Shown: positions 16,117 to 24,373, counted from the stretch's first letter. The stretch is DNA of 53,138 bases from Prochlorococcus sp. AG-418-D13 (GCA_003214315.1 QCLU01000011.1:1-53138); one strand, 5' to 3'. The notes: a model not told the origin generated them from the letters alone. Numbers and translations are program-made.

Positions 16117-16491
16117 TTGGAAGATTCAAAACTTAATCCTGAGGAAAATAATTCAATCGAATCGGCCCCCAATTTGAATGAAGATAATAAAGTTCTTAAT
16201 GAGGGGAATAAAAAAGAAGAAAATGTTAAGGCATTTACAGAATTTCTAGAGAAAGCAAGTAATCAAGATTCTTTAGAAGAAAAAGTAAAATTTGATTCTG
16301 AGCAAAAAAAACTAAAAATTGACAAATCACTTTTTAAAAGATTTCTTAATAATGGATTTGATGGCATTTCAAGTAATCCAAATTATAAAATGTTGGCATT
16401 ATTAATAATCCTTTTAATTAATTTGTCTCTATTTTTTGTAATTGGCAATATGGGTAAAGCGTTTTTAAGAAATGCAGGAATTATGGGTTAG
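16117..16491 (+). CDS. Acidic protein with C-terminal membrane anchor, 124 residues
   Basis: The start is TTG at 16117. The first 70 residues are polar and Glu/Asn-rich, probably disordered. A single membrane helix at about 91-112 (MLALLIILLINLSLFFVIGN) anchors the C-terminus. The family is unknown. It is preceded by a hairpin with a T-run that could attenuate it. Confidence 0.6.
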   Translation: MEDSKLNPEENNSIESAPNLNEDNKVLNEGNKKEENVKAFTEFLEKASNQDSLEEKVKFDSEQKKLKIDKSLFKRFLNNGFDGISSNPNYKMLALLIILLINLSLFFVIGNMGKAFLRNAGIMG

Positions 16492-16587
16492 AAATTATTT
16501 ATTTCTCTTTGGATATTCATCTTTACAATCTTAATTCTTCAAATGAAACTGTGATATTTTCTTGTCAAATTAATATTTAAATAAAAT

Positions 16588-16749
16588 TTGGATAATAAAG
16601 AGCCAGAAAATCCAGTTGTTTATCTTTCTAATTTAGTCAAGAAATTAGATGTAAAAAACAGAAATGGTTTAGTAGCCTTAGCAATAGTAAACCTTTTAGT
16701 GATTCTTTTATTTAAATTTTATTTGAAAGGATCTGGATTATTATCTTGA
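16588..16749 (+). CDS. Small tail-anchored protein, 53 residues
   Basis: TTG start; a polar N-terminal half (DNKEPENPVVYLSNLVKKL) precedes one membrane helix (about 28-46). It has the same plan as the neighbouring 124-residue gene on the same strand. Function is unknown. Confidence 0.55.
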   Translation: MDNKEPENPVVYLSNLVKKLDVKNRNGLVALAIVNLLVILLFKFYLKGSGLLS

Positions 16750-16783
16750 ATTTGCCTGCAGGTATAATTATTCAGTGTTTTAA

Positions 16784-17554
16784 TTAATCATTAGAGATTG
16801 TATTTGAATTCAACAAGGAAATTGAAGGCCTTATATAAATAAAAATAGACCCATACATATCCTGCATAATTCTCATTTCGTCGTCTAAATATATAATTGA
16901 AACCTGGCAATTTGGCGATTCTTTATTCCAAGGTAACTTATTCCATACCTCTTTAACTGGATACCATCTATCCATAAGTAGTTCACTAAATAATGGAATC
17001 TTATTAAGTCCATCAACTTTGGAAACCTTTGTCTTTTGTAAATTCATATCAAGCATATTATTTTCTAAAACTAAATCACTTGCTAGAGTTATTACTCTTC
17101 CACCAAAAGTAGGCAATAGTTTGAACCAACCTAAGATAGGAATTGTTGTTAGCCCAAATATTGTAGTGTCAAAAGTAGATATAAATTTTTTTTTGTCAAA
17201 ATCAATTTTTTGAGCAATTCTCCCAATAGTTGATATGCCAAAGGATCCTACTTGCAATTGATGTAATTTAAAAAAAAGATTACTTTTAAATTCATCATTT
17301 AATGCCTTTTCAATAGCAAGGAAGAATGGAGAACTTCGAAATAATTCTACATTTGAAAAAATCAATTCCCACTCTCCAGATAATGATTTTTCTGATATTT
17401 CAAAACCAAAGTCTTTAAGATCCTCAATCAATTCATCCATTTCATTAGCTTTTTCCTCATACATAGGAGAAATTAATTTATTTAATCTTTGCCCTCTATC
17501 TGTAACTGCAGCTATTTTATATATATTTGACTTTATCTCTCTAATTTCTTTCAT
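16784..17554 (-). CDS. PAP/fibrillin family protein
   Basis: 256 residues belonging to the plastid-lipid-associated protein (fibrillin) family. Visible are the lipocalin-like start LSGEWELIFSNVELFRSSPFF, the central QVGSFGISTIGRIAQKIDF and a C-terminal strand IIYLDDEMRIMQDMYGSIFIY. The family associates with thylakoid or plastoglobule lipids in phototrophs. No catalytic activity is established. A second, shorter member of the family lies at 19985. Confidence 0.82.
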   Translation of the reverse strand: MKEIREIKSNIYKIAAVTDRGQRLNKLISPMYEEKANEMDELIEDLKDFGFEISEKSLSGEWELIFSNVELFRSSPFFLAIEKALNDEFKSNLFFKLHQLQVGSFGISTIGRIAQKIDFDKKKFISTFDTTIFGLTTIPILGWFKLLPTFGGRVITLASDLVLENNMLDMNLQKTKVSKVDGLNKIPLFSELLMDRWYPVKEVWNKLPWNKESPNCQVSIIYLDDEMRIMQDMYGSIFIYIRPSISLLNSNTISND

Positions 17555-17639
17555 AACTCCAATACAAGAAATACTAATTAATTTTAGGAATTTAATTTGA
17601 AGTTGATGGCAATTTTAATAATGCTGGTAATAAAATCAA

Positions 17640-17822
17640 TTAATATTCTCCCCACCTTTTACCAATATCAAAACCCCATTCAGTGGTTAATTTAATTACT
17701 TCATCATGATTTTTGCATTTTGAAAGGGATAACTTTTTACTAGGATCATTTTTTATTAGCTCAGCAATTTGATTAAGTTGCTCTATTTTTTTTAGAAAAT
17801 TACATAGATCTTTATCTGACAT
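17640..17822 (-). CDS. Nif11-domain small protein without a core peptide
   Basis: 60 residues that fit the Nif11 pattern: FLKKIEQLNQIAELIKN in the first helix, a CKNHDEVIKLTTEWGF second helix and a GKRWGEY end. Nif11 domains serve as leader peptides for RiPPs such as prochlorosins, but here the chain stops right after the domain. It has no double-Gly site and no core. It may be a free regulatory Nif11 protein. A 35-residue membrane peptide precedes it in the same operon. Confidence 0.7.
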   Translation of the reverse strand: MSDKDLCNFLKKIEQLNQIAELIKNDPSKKLSLSKCKNHDEVIKLTTEWGFDIGKRWGEY

Positions 17823-17826
17823 TTAT

Positions 17827-17934
17827 CTAGGAACTAAATTTTTGGTCATAAGTAAATATGTAATATAAAACCCAGGCAACACCAATAATCAGAATTGCAA
17901 TCATTATATTTACTGACCAAACTACTTCTATCAT
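17827..17934 (-). CDS. One-helix membrane peptide, 35 residues
   Basis: ATG start; hydrophobic residues 4-28, tail TYDQKFSS. It ends 4 bp before the Nif11 gene starts, so the two are probably co-transcribed and translationally coupled. Function is unknown. Confidence 0.55.
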   Translation of the reverse strand: MIEVVWSVNIMIAILIIGVAWVLYYIFTYDQKFSS

Positions 17935-18060
17935 GTAATTTTTTATTTATTTTTAATATATCCAAAATTTATACTTAATTAACCGTTAATAGTTTAAATC
18001 TAGAACAATACACTACTTTTGCTAAGTGTATAAAATAGTCTTAAAGAGATTAAAAAAATT

Positions 18061-18240
18061 ATGGGAGAAGCTAAGAGAAGGGAAGAGTTAGGCTTACCAC
18101 CTAGAGAAAAGAAAAAGGAAAAGCAAACATCGAAAAATCAACTAAATAAAATTTTAAATAAATATCCTTATTTACCTTTCATTTTAGGTTTCTCATTACT
18201 AGCAATATTAATTATCGACTTAGTTAATTACTACAAATAG
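18061..18240 (+). CDS. DUF2839-like small membrane protein
   Basis: 59 residues starting MGEAKRREELGLPPREKK, an N-terminus characteristic of a small cyanobacterial family (DUF2839). One membrane helix follows (about 40-56). Function is unknown. It sits ahead of two further small genes on the same strand. Confidence 0.65.
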   Translation: MGEAKRREELGLPPREKKKEKQTSKNQLNKILNKYPYLPFILGFSLLAILIIDLVNYYK

Positions 18241-18326
18241 ATATATAAAAAAGGGGAAATTTTTTGCAGAAGAAAAAATTATCGTCGCAATTGCGAAATT
18301 ATTTTTCCATAATAACTATAAAACTT

Positions 18327-18512
18327 ATGAAACCGATTAACACTTCATGTGTCTTAATTTTAGGAGTACTAACTTTGTTTTCAATATCTAATGCAAATGC
18401 AGGTGGCTGCAGTTCTCATACTGAGAAGAAGGCAGAAATTGAATGCTTGTCTGATGATAAAAAATGTATAGATACGAAAGAAAATGAATCACTATACAAA
18501 GTTGAGGCCTAA
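18327..18512 (+). CDS. Exported small Cys-rich protein, 61 residues
   Basis: A signal peptide (MKPINTSCVLILGVLTLFSISNA) ends with an ANA-G cleavage pattern. The mature part has CSSH, ECLSDDKKC and an acidic tail. An in-frame TTG at 18264 would add 21 basic residues, but the internal ATG gives a standard Sec signal and is preferred. It is directly adjacent to the next gene, with no spacer. Function is unknown. Confidence 0.65.
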   Translation: MKPINTSCVLILGVLTLFSISNANAGGCSSHTEKKAEIECLSDDKKCIDTKENESLYKVEA

Positions 18513-18815
18513 ATGTTTGATAATCTTGGAACTGCTCTAGTACAGGCATTAGGCTTTTTTGCCGTTTTTGGTTTTTTTGTATATCAAACTTTATTCGCAG
18601 ATCGCAAACCCAAAAATTCAAAATTAACTCCTAAAAAAACAAAGATTTCCGACTCAAGAGAATCAATTAAAAAAGAACCTAAAAAAGGATTATTTAACAG
18701 AAAATCTAAACCTGTTGAAGAGAATTTACCAGTCCAAAAAAAGGGATTATTTGGGAGAAAAAAAGAAGTTATTAAAGAAGAGATTAAACCAAAGAAAAAA
18801 GGTTGGTTTAAATAG
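18513..18815 (+). CDS. Membrane protein with Lys-rich repeats, 100 residues
   Basis: An N-terminal membrane helix (about 5-27) is followed by a very basic tail containing three variants of one motif: KKGLFNRKSKP, KKGLFGRKKE and KKKGWFK. The repeats suggest a disordered basic arm that binds an acidic partner such as nucleic acid, lipid or a photosystem surface. The start abuts the stop of the preceding exported protein. The family is unknown. Confidence 0.65.
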   Translation: MFDNLGTALVQALGFFAVFGFFVYQTLFADRKPKNSKLTPKKTKISDSRESIKKEPKKGLFNRKSKPVEENLPVQKKGLFGRKKEVIKEEIKPKKKGWFK

Positions 18816-18901
18816 GTAACGGTACTTAAACTCTTTTTTGATATCTTTTATACAAAAACTTTTTTTAGCAACTCTATAATTTATAGAAGAAAATAGTAAA
18901 A

Positions 18902-19036
18902 ATGGATCATAGAGAAATCACAAAAAAATATAGTGAGTTACTCAACAAGGCTGAGTTTGCTAATGGCCGTAAGGAAGTTGTAGGTCTTTTAAAAAAAGCT
19001 GCCAAATTGAAATCTCAGATTGAAATCAATTATTAG
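18902..19036 (+). CDS. 44-residue helical peptide, paralogue of the one at 51740
   Basis: ATG start. The text KKYSELLNKAEFANGRKEVVGLLKKAAKLKSQ aligns well with the peptide at 51740-51877 (shared K-Y-x-x-L, GRKE-V-x-L and KAAKLK). A conserved sequence in two places supports this as a real gene. Two short amphipathic helices are predicted. Function is unknown. Confidence 0.7.
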   Translation: MDHREITKKYSELLNKAEFANGRKEVVGLLKKAAKLKSQIEINY

Positions 19037-19121
19037 AAATAAAAATTAGTTTAATTCTAAATGTAAAAAAATTTCTTAAATAAGTTTTTACATGAGATAA
19101 TCTCCATAGATTATTTTTCAT

Positions 19122-19301
19122 ATGAATAAAAAAGGTTATACAACCGAAAGTGGTGGTAGACAAAATGGTTTTGCAATTGAACCAGAAATTAACCCCATAT
19201 CAGAAGGCGAATCAAAGAAATCCGTATTTTTATTTATTGGAATATTATTACCTTTTTTAATAGGCGGTTTTTATTATTTAAGGACTCTGAATATATTCTG
19301 A
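19122..19301 (+). CDS. Ssl1498-type light-harvesting-like protein
   Basis: 59 residues. The N-terminus GYTTESGGRQNGFAIEPEI matches the family pattern YTTEdGGRlNnFA-EP of Ssl1498-type proteins, which carry one membrane helix and are called light-harvesting-like. The helix here is at about 34-53. No chlorophyll-binding ExxNxR motif is visible in the helix, so pigment binding is doubtful. Convergent with, and 4 bp from, the next small gene. Confidence 0.7.
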   Translation: MNKKGYTTESGGRQNGFAIEPEINPISEGESKKSVFLFIGILLPFLIGGFYYLRTLNIF

Positions 19302-19305
19302 TATT

Positions 19306-19485
19306 TTATAAGCCATTTTTAGCAATATATTCTTCTGAACTAACTATATCTTGCATTAGGCTCTCAGATGAAGGATTAAATCCATTTTGCTCTAAGAAAG
19401 ATTTAACCTTTTCAAATTTTTGCTGAATTTTTTTTGTATATGGAGTTGTCATCAAATAATCATCTTTTTCAGTTGAATAGTTCAT
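19306..19485 (-). CDS. Small soluble protein, 59 residues
   Basis: ATG start; helical and acidic with no membrane segment (YTKKIQQKFEKVKSFLEQNG, then SSESLMQDIVSSEEYIAKNG). The family is unknown. It is convergent with the Ssl1498-type gene. Confidence 0.55.
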   Translation of the reverse strand: MNYSTEKDDYLMTTPYTKKIQQKFEKVKSFLEQNGFNPSSESLMQDIVSSEEYIAKNGL

Positions 19486-19621
19486 TTGATTAACGGATTA
19501 CTTTTACAATTAAATTTTGCAAAATATACAATTGCTAGTGAAGTTATAAATATTACAAAAATAATTTAATAGTAATAAATACTTATAAGTTGTTTGTGTT
19601 AGATCGCTATTGGTTGACTTG

Positions 19622-19909
19622 TTAAAGAGTACTTAAAGTAACTAGCCCCATTAAATCTCTGGACTGCAGATATTTTTGAAATACTTCAGAATAAAATGCT
19701 TTTTTAGCAGCAAATTTTGATTCGAATTCTATTACTAATCCAAGCTGGCCTCCATCCCATTCATTTGAGGTTGATTCTTGTATCAAATCTCTTTTTACTA
19801 TTACTCCTCCTACAGATTTAATCCAAGGTAATACTGTCCTTATATATTCCAGGAATAAATCAGCATTTGGAATTGAAATTTTCTTTAGCCAATAGCTTTT
19901 TGTCATCAA
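19622..19909 (-). CDS. DUF1330-like protein
   Basis: 95 residues with the ferredoxin-like DUF1330 pattern: KSYWLKKISIPNADLFLEYI, a GGVIVKRD strand, and VIEFESKFAAKKAFYSEVFQKYLQ. Dimeric alpha-beta barrel proteins of this kind are of unknown function. It is divergent from the PAP/fibrillin gene at 19985. Confidence 0.7.
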   Translation of the reverse strand: MMTKSYWLKKISIPNADLFLEYIRTVLPWIKSVGGVIVKRDLIQESTSNEWDGGQLGLVIEFESKFAAKKAFYSEVFQKYLQSRDLMGLVTLSTL

Positions 19910-19984
19910 ATCAACATATTCTTGGTAGAATATAGCACATCGAGGTAAGTATTTATCCTTAGCTATACACTTAGCGGTTATTAA

Positions 19985-20527
19985 ATGGAATCCGAAGATG
20001 ATTTATTAAATTTACTTCTTAAATCTCCAAATTCAGAGAGTATACAGACTATTGCCGAACAACTTGAAATTGATCATAATTTTTCCTTCAGCAAAGATGG
20101 AAATGATTTACAGGGTGTTTGGGAGCTTAGGTGGAGTAGTTCTAATAGTCCTTTTTTAAAATATTCTCCTTTTATTGATAATCTTCAAATTCTTGATCCC
20201 TTAAAGTTAAATGGTCTTAATTTACTTAAACCTAGAGGAATAAATTCAATTATTGGTACTGGTATTTTAATAAGACTTAATTACATAAATGAAAAAAAAA
20301 TTGGGGTCAAATTTACACATGCTGGTGTTATAGGTCCTAAATTTGGAAGAAAAAATATAAAGGCTATGAAAGAAATAAATAATGAACAATTAGGGTGGTT
20401 AGAGATAACTTATTTAAGTAATAAGCTTAGAATCTGTAGAGGTGATAAAGGAACTTTATTTGTTTTAAGAAAAATAAATTCAACGACTTTATTCAATAAT
20501 TTCAAGGAATTTATTAAAATCTATTAA
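19985..20527 (+). CDS. PAP/fibrillin family protein, short form
   Basis: 180 residues with the fibrillin core: LQGVWELRWSSSNSPFLKYS, then LLKPRGINSIIGTGILIRLN and a closing LEITYLSNKLRICRGDKG strand. It lacks the long N-terminal extension of the member at 16784. Predicted thylakoid-associated lipid binder; the exact role is unknown. It is convergent with the next gene. Confidence 0.78.
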   Translation: MESEDDLLNLLLKSPNSESIQTIAEQLEIDHNFSFSKDGNDLQGVWELRWSSSNSPFLKYSPFIDNLQILDPLKLNGLNLLKPRGINSIIGTGILIRLNYINEKKIGVKFTHAGVIGPKFGRKNIKAMKEINNEQLGWLEITYLSNKLRICRGDKGTLFVLRKINSTTLFNNFKEFIKIY

Positions 20528-20536
20528 AAATATCAA

Positions 20537-20830
20537 TTAATTCTTTATCCAAATATACTTTAATACGAAATAAATTGGTAAATATTTAAATGATTCTTTA
20601 GGTATTTCATAACTTAAGAATTTTAGTGCCTCTTCTAACCAGTAACCAATATCAAATCCTAGAAGAATTTTTTCTACAACAAACCAAAATTCTTTATCAA
20701 ATATAATTCTGAAGTTTAAGTAAATATATTCCCAATGAAAGGTATTCCAATATTGGGTTAAAAATGAGGATAAAATAAGCCAAAGTGATATAAATAAAAA
20801 ACTTTTAAGAAATTTATAAAATTTTTTCAT
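20537..20830 (-). CDS. Aromatic-rich membrane protein, 97 residues
   Basis: One clear membrane helix at about 10-27 and a second hydrophobic stretch near the C-terminus, with many Tyr, Trp and Phe. The family is unknown. A 23-codon minus-strand frame ending over its start codon (ATGA overlap) could be a leader peptide, but it is too short to support. Confidence 0.55.
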   Translation of the reverse strand: MKKFYKFLKSFLFISLWLILSSFLTQYWNTFHWEYIYLNFRIIFDKEFWFVVEKILLGFDIGYWLEEALKFLSYEIPKESFKYLPIYFVLKYIWIKN

Positions 20831-20961
20831 ATATCAGCAAAAGTTTTATTGAATTTCAAATATCCCTTATTATTATTTGGATCAAAATTTATTTCCATGA
20901 AATATATCCAAAAAGATATAAAAATATTGAGAAAATAGTAAATTTTCATGGTATTAATAAT

Positions 20962-21087
20962 CTATTCTTCTTTTTTTAGATTCTGTGCTTTTAGATTTTT
21001 ATTCTTAAGAAAAAATCCTAAAAACAGAAAAGCAAAATATATTAATAAACTTATGCCAAAAATTAAAACTATCTTTGAAATATCCAT
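20962..21087 (-). CDS. One-helix membrane peptide, 41 residues
   Basis: ATG start; hydrophobic residues 5-27 followed by a basic, then acidic tail (KNKNLKAQNLKKEE). This minus-strand reading has the standard small-membrane-peptide plan. A longer plus-strand frame over the same bases has no such features, so the minus strand is preferred. Confidence 0.55.
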   Translation of the reverse strand: MDISKIVLIFGISLLIYFAFLFLGFFLKNKNLKAQNLKKEE

Positions 21088-21206
21088 AAATGATTTTTTT
21101 AATATAAATTACAGCATTTTTTGCAAAGTATTATCTATGGTAATGATTTTTCATTTATCACGATAACGAGCTTCAATTATTAAGCTAATAATATTATTTA
21201 AATCAT

Positions 21207-21611
21207 ATGCAAGTAGCTTTTGCCTGGAGTCTTTGTCTATCAGTTGGTGTTGTTTTATTATCAATTATTCCATTAACTATAGGGAGAGTTAAAGCGGGTT
21301 ATTCTGTTGAAAACATGTCTGCTCCAAGAGCTTTATTCGATGAATTACCTTCTTTTGGTAAAAGAGCAGTTTGGTGTCATCAAAATTGTTGGGAAAGCAT
21401 TTCCCTACATGCACCTGCATGTCTTCTTTGTTTGATTACTTTAACTGACTCTAATGTTGCAATAATTGCAGCATTGATTCATCCTATTTTTCGTTTTTTG
21501 TATATTGGTGCATATGTATTTAACATCCCAACAGCTAGAGGTTTAATGTGGGCCTCAGGAATTTTTACAACACTTTTGCTTTACAAAGAGGGCATAACAC
21601 AATTGATATAA
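21207..21611 (+). CDS. MAPEG-family membrane protein
   Basis: 134 residues with four hydrophobic helices. The pattern fits MAPEG: an N-terminal helix, then R-A-x-x-x-H-Q-N-x-x-E (RAVWCHQNCWESI) and IAALIHPIFRFLYIGAYVFNIP. The family includes membrane glutathione transferases and many bacterial members of unknown substrate. It is a single gene, with its own promoter region of about 120 bp. Confidence 0.78.
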   Translation: MQVAFAWSLCLSVGVVLLSIIPLTIGRVKAGYSVENMSAPRALFDELPSFGKRAVWCHQNCWESISLHAPACLLCLITLTDSNVAIIAALIHPIFRFLYIGAYVFNIPTARGLMWASGIFTTLLLYKEGITQLI

Positions 21612-21616
21612 ACTAT

Positions 21617-22486
21617 TTAAACAATAAACTTTTCTAAATCTTTTAATTGGTATTCATTGATTAGCTCCACTTTATTTGATTTTGCTAGTTGATGGGCAGA
21701 CTTTGTAAAGCCAGATTTTGAGACTATTATTGCATGTGTACCTTTCCAAAATAATTTACCAGCTGAAATTTCCTGAACTGCTTTATTTCCAATAGCTTTT
21801 TCATGATCTTTGCATTGAATGCATATTCTCAAATCATTTATTGACGCAATTAAGTCAACCCCTTGATCTCCTGTATTAGGGGTTGCTTTTACTTCCCAGC
21901 CATTTTGTTTGAGAATTTCCATACAATGATTTTCAAATCTAATACCTTTTTTGTAGTTTTCATTGCTTTTATTTAAGTAGTTTTTTTCTATTAGGTTTAA
22001 GCATGATTTCTCTATTTGACTTGCTATAAATACAAACCAATCTTCATTCTCTAGCTTTCTAATAGATCCAATTATCTCATCATCAATATTAGGATTTTCA
22101 TTACAATACGATCTCCACTTTTCAAAAAATAATTCCATACTTCCAAATTTTTTTAAAATTACTTTTTCCCAGAAGTATGGTATACCCTCTTTAAATCGAT
22201 TGGATCCATAAAATATATTTTTTTCAATGGCTTTTTCATCAAGAGGTGGATTGCCAATCCATTTTTTATAATCCTCGTTACCGTAAGCATCTATTTCCCT
22301 TAATCTGATCCTCTCCTCTAACAAATTGTATTTGTTTTCTTCTATTAAATTATTAATTGTTTGAATAAAGAAATTGGAATTTAAAGCATTATTTAATTTA
22401 AACTTTTTCTTTTTAATTTGATAATCTCTTACAATTACAATAATTAAAAAAATGATAAAAATAATTAAAATAAAAAAAATTTTCAT
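21617..22486 (-). CDS. Membrane-anchored Mrr-type endonuclease-like protein
   Basis: 289 residues: an N-terminal membrane helix (about 2-20), a helical middle domain and a C-terminal Mrr-cat nuclease domain (about 178-285). The catalytic pattern is visible as E in GIRFENHCMEIL, D in GDQGVDLIA and QxK in IQCKDH. Mrr-family enzymes cut DNA, often modified DNA, and are sometimes membrane-tethered for defence. No methyltransferase or other restriction gene lies nearby. It is the last of a run of minus-strand genes. Confidence 0.78.
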   Translation of the reverse strand: MKIFFILIIFIIFLIIVIVRDYQIKKKKFKLNNALNSNFFIQTINNLIEENKYNLLEERIRLREIDAYGNEDYKKWIGNPPLDEKAIEKNIFYGSNRFKEGIPYFWEKVILKKFGSMELFFEKWRSYCNENPNIDDEIIGSIRKLENEDWFVFIASQIEKSCLNLIEKNYLNKSNENYKKGIRFENHCMEILKQNGWEVKATPNTGDQGVDLIASINDLRICIQCKDHEKAIGNKAVQEISAGKLFWKGTHAIIVSKSGFTKSAHQLAKSNKVELINEYQLKDLEKFIV

Positions 22487-22506
22487 TAATGATTTTTATT
22501 TTCTAT

Positions 22507-22758
22507 CTAAAAAGTTTGTGTTTTTCTAATAACAAAATTATTTTTTGTTATTACCGAAGATTCATTTACTTCAAACCCATTAATTGCTGATATTTCTCCT
22601 TTTATGCCTTCTAAAGTTAATTGCTCGATAATGCCTTTTATTACTTCATCCTCGACCAATTTTCTATCAATTCTTTCAGGTGTAATATCTGTAAGCCATT
22701 TTGAAGTCTTTTTTTTTACAACCTCTGTAGGGTTAGTTATTTTTAAGTAGATAGCCAT
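22507..22758 (-). CDS. Small soluble protein, 83 residues
   Basis: Begins with a strand MAIYLKITNPTEVV, then a charged helix and an alternating hydrophobic C-terminal half (GEISAINGFEVNESSVITKNNFVIRKTQTF). No membrane segment and no known motif. Probably an alpha/beta cytosolic protein. It lies 20 bp upstream of the Mrr-type gene on the same strand and could be co-transcribed with it. Confidence 0.6.
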   Translation of the reverse strand: MAIYLKITNPTEVVKKKTSKWLTDITPERIDRKLVEDEVIKGIIEQLTLEGIKGEISAINGFEVNESSVITKNNFVIRKTQTF

Positions 22759-22798
22759 TTTTTAAGTCATTCAGTTGAATTATAAGCATTAAATCTTC

Positions 22799-22996
22799 TT
22801 AACTTCTATTATTGTCATTACTTTCCCACTCAAGAAATTGGAAAACAAAAATTGCAAAGATAGAGAAAAATACTATAAACAACCCTAACCATCCTATAAA
22901 TTTGTGCTCTGTAAAAAGATTTGTAAGCATTGATTTTTCCTGATATCTTGATTCCATTTCATATTGATAAGAATCAATAACTTGAAATATATTCAT
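22799..22996 (-). CDS. Small C-terminally anchored membrane protein, 65 residues
   Basis: A polar N-terminal half (MNIFQVIDSYQYEMESRYQEK) is followed by one membrane helix at about 34-52 and a short acidic tail. The family is unknown. It belongs to a minus-strand run between the thioesterase and the Mrr-type gene. Confidence 0.5.
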   Translation of the reverse strand: MNIFQVIDSYQYEMESRYQEKSMLTNLFTEHKFIGWLGLFIVFFSIFAIFVFQFLEWESNDNNRS

Positions 22997-23038
22997 AATT
23001 AAAAAATTAATAAATCGTTCAATTGGCGGATAATAATT

Positions 23039-23458
23039 TCAACCGTTTAACTTACTAAAGGCTTCCGATAGGAAATCTGGCCTTTTTCTTATTATAGAAA
23101 AATTCAGTTTATTTATTAAGACTAAATTGACTTCAGCAATCGTTAAGATTTCGTATTTCTTGTTAAGAAATTTTGAAATTACATTAATCCTAGGACTTTT
23201 ATCAATATTGAATTCGCTCTCGATTATTATTTTTTCACCAAGAAATAAAGGAGATTTATATTTTATTGAAGTATTGATTAAAGGTAAATCTAAGCCATTT
23301 TTAGTAAGTTCGAAATAACTTATACCTACTTCTGAAAGTGCATTTATTCGGCTTTCTTCAAGCCAATTAAGATATTTACCGTGCCACATTACGCCTGCAT
23401 GATCTGCATGTTGAGGTAAAACAATTTTTTCTATTTTCCAAACTGGTTTTGAGTTCAT
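23039..23458 (-). CDS. 4HBT hot-dog thioesterase
   Basis: 139 residues of the 4-hydroxybenzoyl-CoA thioesterase family. The active-site helix start is HADHAGVMWHGKYLNWLEESR, with the catalytic Asp and the conserved H-x-x-Y-L-x-W-x-E-x-x-R pattern. It hydrolyses an acyl-CoA or acyl-ACP. In cyanobacteria one member makes 1,4-dihydroxy-2-naphthoate for phylloquinone, but the sequence alone does not show that this is it. Confidence 0.82.
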   Translation of the reverse strand: MNSKPVWKIEKIVLPQHADHAGVMWHGKYLNWLEESRINALSEVGISYFELTKNGLDLPLINTSIKYKSPLFLGEKIIIESEFNIDKSPRINVISKFLNKKYEILTIAEVNLVLINKLNFSIIRKRPDFLSEAFSKLNG

Positions 23459-23564
23459 CTTTTATTTAAAAAATATTTTTATTCAATGAAAAAAACTTAT
23501 TTTGATATTGTAGATTAATTTTGTTTATTAACATAAGAATCATCAAGACTATATTTATAAAGTT

Positions 23565-23801
23565 ATGTTTAATCGTAAAAATAGAAGTAGAAAAATGAAG
23601 AAGATTTTTCAATGGGAAGAATATTTAAATTGGAAAAATATGTCAAAGGAACAGAAATTAAATTTTAAGAGGGCGTGCTTGTTCCCATTTCTCGTATATA
23701 TAGTTTATGTTTTTCTTAAACAGTACTCTTTGGCAATTCTTTTGTTACTAGGTCTTTATTTTTTAATTCGATTTAAAAATAGAAATAAGTTGGGAAGATG
23801 A
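23565..23801 (+). CDS. Basic small membrane protein, 78 residues
   Basis: N-terminus rich in Lys and Arg, then WEEYLNWKNMSKEQKL and two adjacent membrane helices (about 44-72). An internal ATG 10 codons in (MKKIFQWEEY) is an alternative start. The family is unknown. Confidence 0.55.
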   Translation: MFNRKNRSRKMKKIFQWEEYLNWKNMSKEQKLNFKRACLFPFLVYIVYVFLKQYSLAILLLLGLYFLIRFKNRNKLGR

Positions 23802-23903
23802 ATATTTTTGCTATTTTGATTTATTTAGATTTGTTTTAAAATTATCTAGTTTTTCTAAATAACTTTATTGGCATATGACAATAGTATTAGATAAATTTTT
23901 TTT

Positions 23904-24140
23904 ATGAAAAGAATTATTTTGTTTTTATGTGTATTAGTTTTTTCAATATTTTCTAATACGAATAATTTATTAGCAAACGAAATTGAAAATAACATTAAAC
24001 AGAATATTTCTAATAAAATTGAAGAAATTAAGCCTGATAATAAAAAAAATAATATTTCTAATTCTTCAGCAGAAGATATTTTTGGTGATGAACAAACTTT
24101 TCCATTCGTTGCAGGTTTAGGGAAAAATGCAGCCCATTGA
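23904..24140 (+). CDS. Exported small protein, 78 residues
   Basis: A signal peptide (about 1-24, ending LLANE) is followed by an Asn/Lys/Glu-rich, probably disordered linker and the C-terminal motif SSAEDIFGDEQTFPFVAGLG. Function is unknown. It precedes the small IF2-N-like gene on the same strand. Confidence 0.6.
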   Translation: MKRIILFLCVLVFSIFSNTNNLLANEIENNIKQNISNKIEEIKPDNKKNNISNSSAEDIFGDEQTFPFVAGLGKNAAH

Positions 24141-24184
24141 TTTCAGGGTTCTTTATAATTTAGAAAAAGATTTTTTTAATACTA

Positions 24185-24349
24185 ATGAAAGGTCTTAGGG
24201 TCCTAGAGCTTTCTGAAGCACTTAATGTTGATAGCTCCGACATATTAGCTGTTTGTGCAATTCTAAAAATAAAAGCCACATCTAGATTAAGTATGCTTTC
24301 ATTTGAAGAATGCAAAAATGTAACTGATTTCTATGAAAATAAAAATTAG
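24185..24349 (+). CDS. Stand-alone IF2 N-terminal-like domain, 54 residues
   Basis: ATG start. The text LRVLELSEALNVDSSDILAV, followed by an LKIKATSRLSMLSFEECKNV-like second half, matches the small IF2-N fold (V-x-E-L-A-x-x-L-x-V-x-x-x-x-L). That domain normally begins bacterial translation initiation factor IF-2. Here it is the whole protein. It may bind nucleic acid or the ribosome, but this is an inference. Confidence 0.6.
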   Translation: MKGLRVLELSEALNVDSSDILAVCAILKIKATSRLSMLSFEECKNVTDFYENKN

Positions 24350-24373
24350 ATTTTTTTTATATAAATATATTTA

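Noticed and set aside
20948..21166. Plus-strand frame of 72 codons
   Set aside because: The opposite strand encodes a standard one-helix peptide (20962-21087); the plus frame has no protein-like features.
24127..24198. Plus-strand frame of 23 codons overlapping two genes
   Set aside because: It overlaps the end of one real gene and the start of the IF2-N-like gene in another frame.
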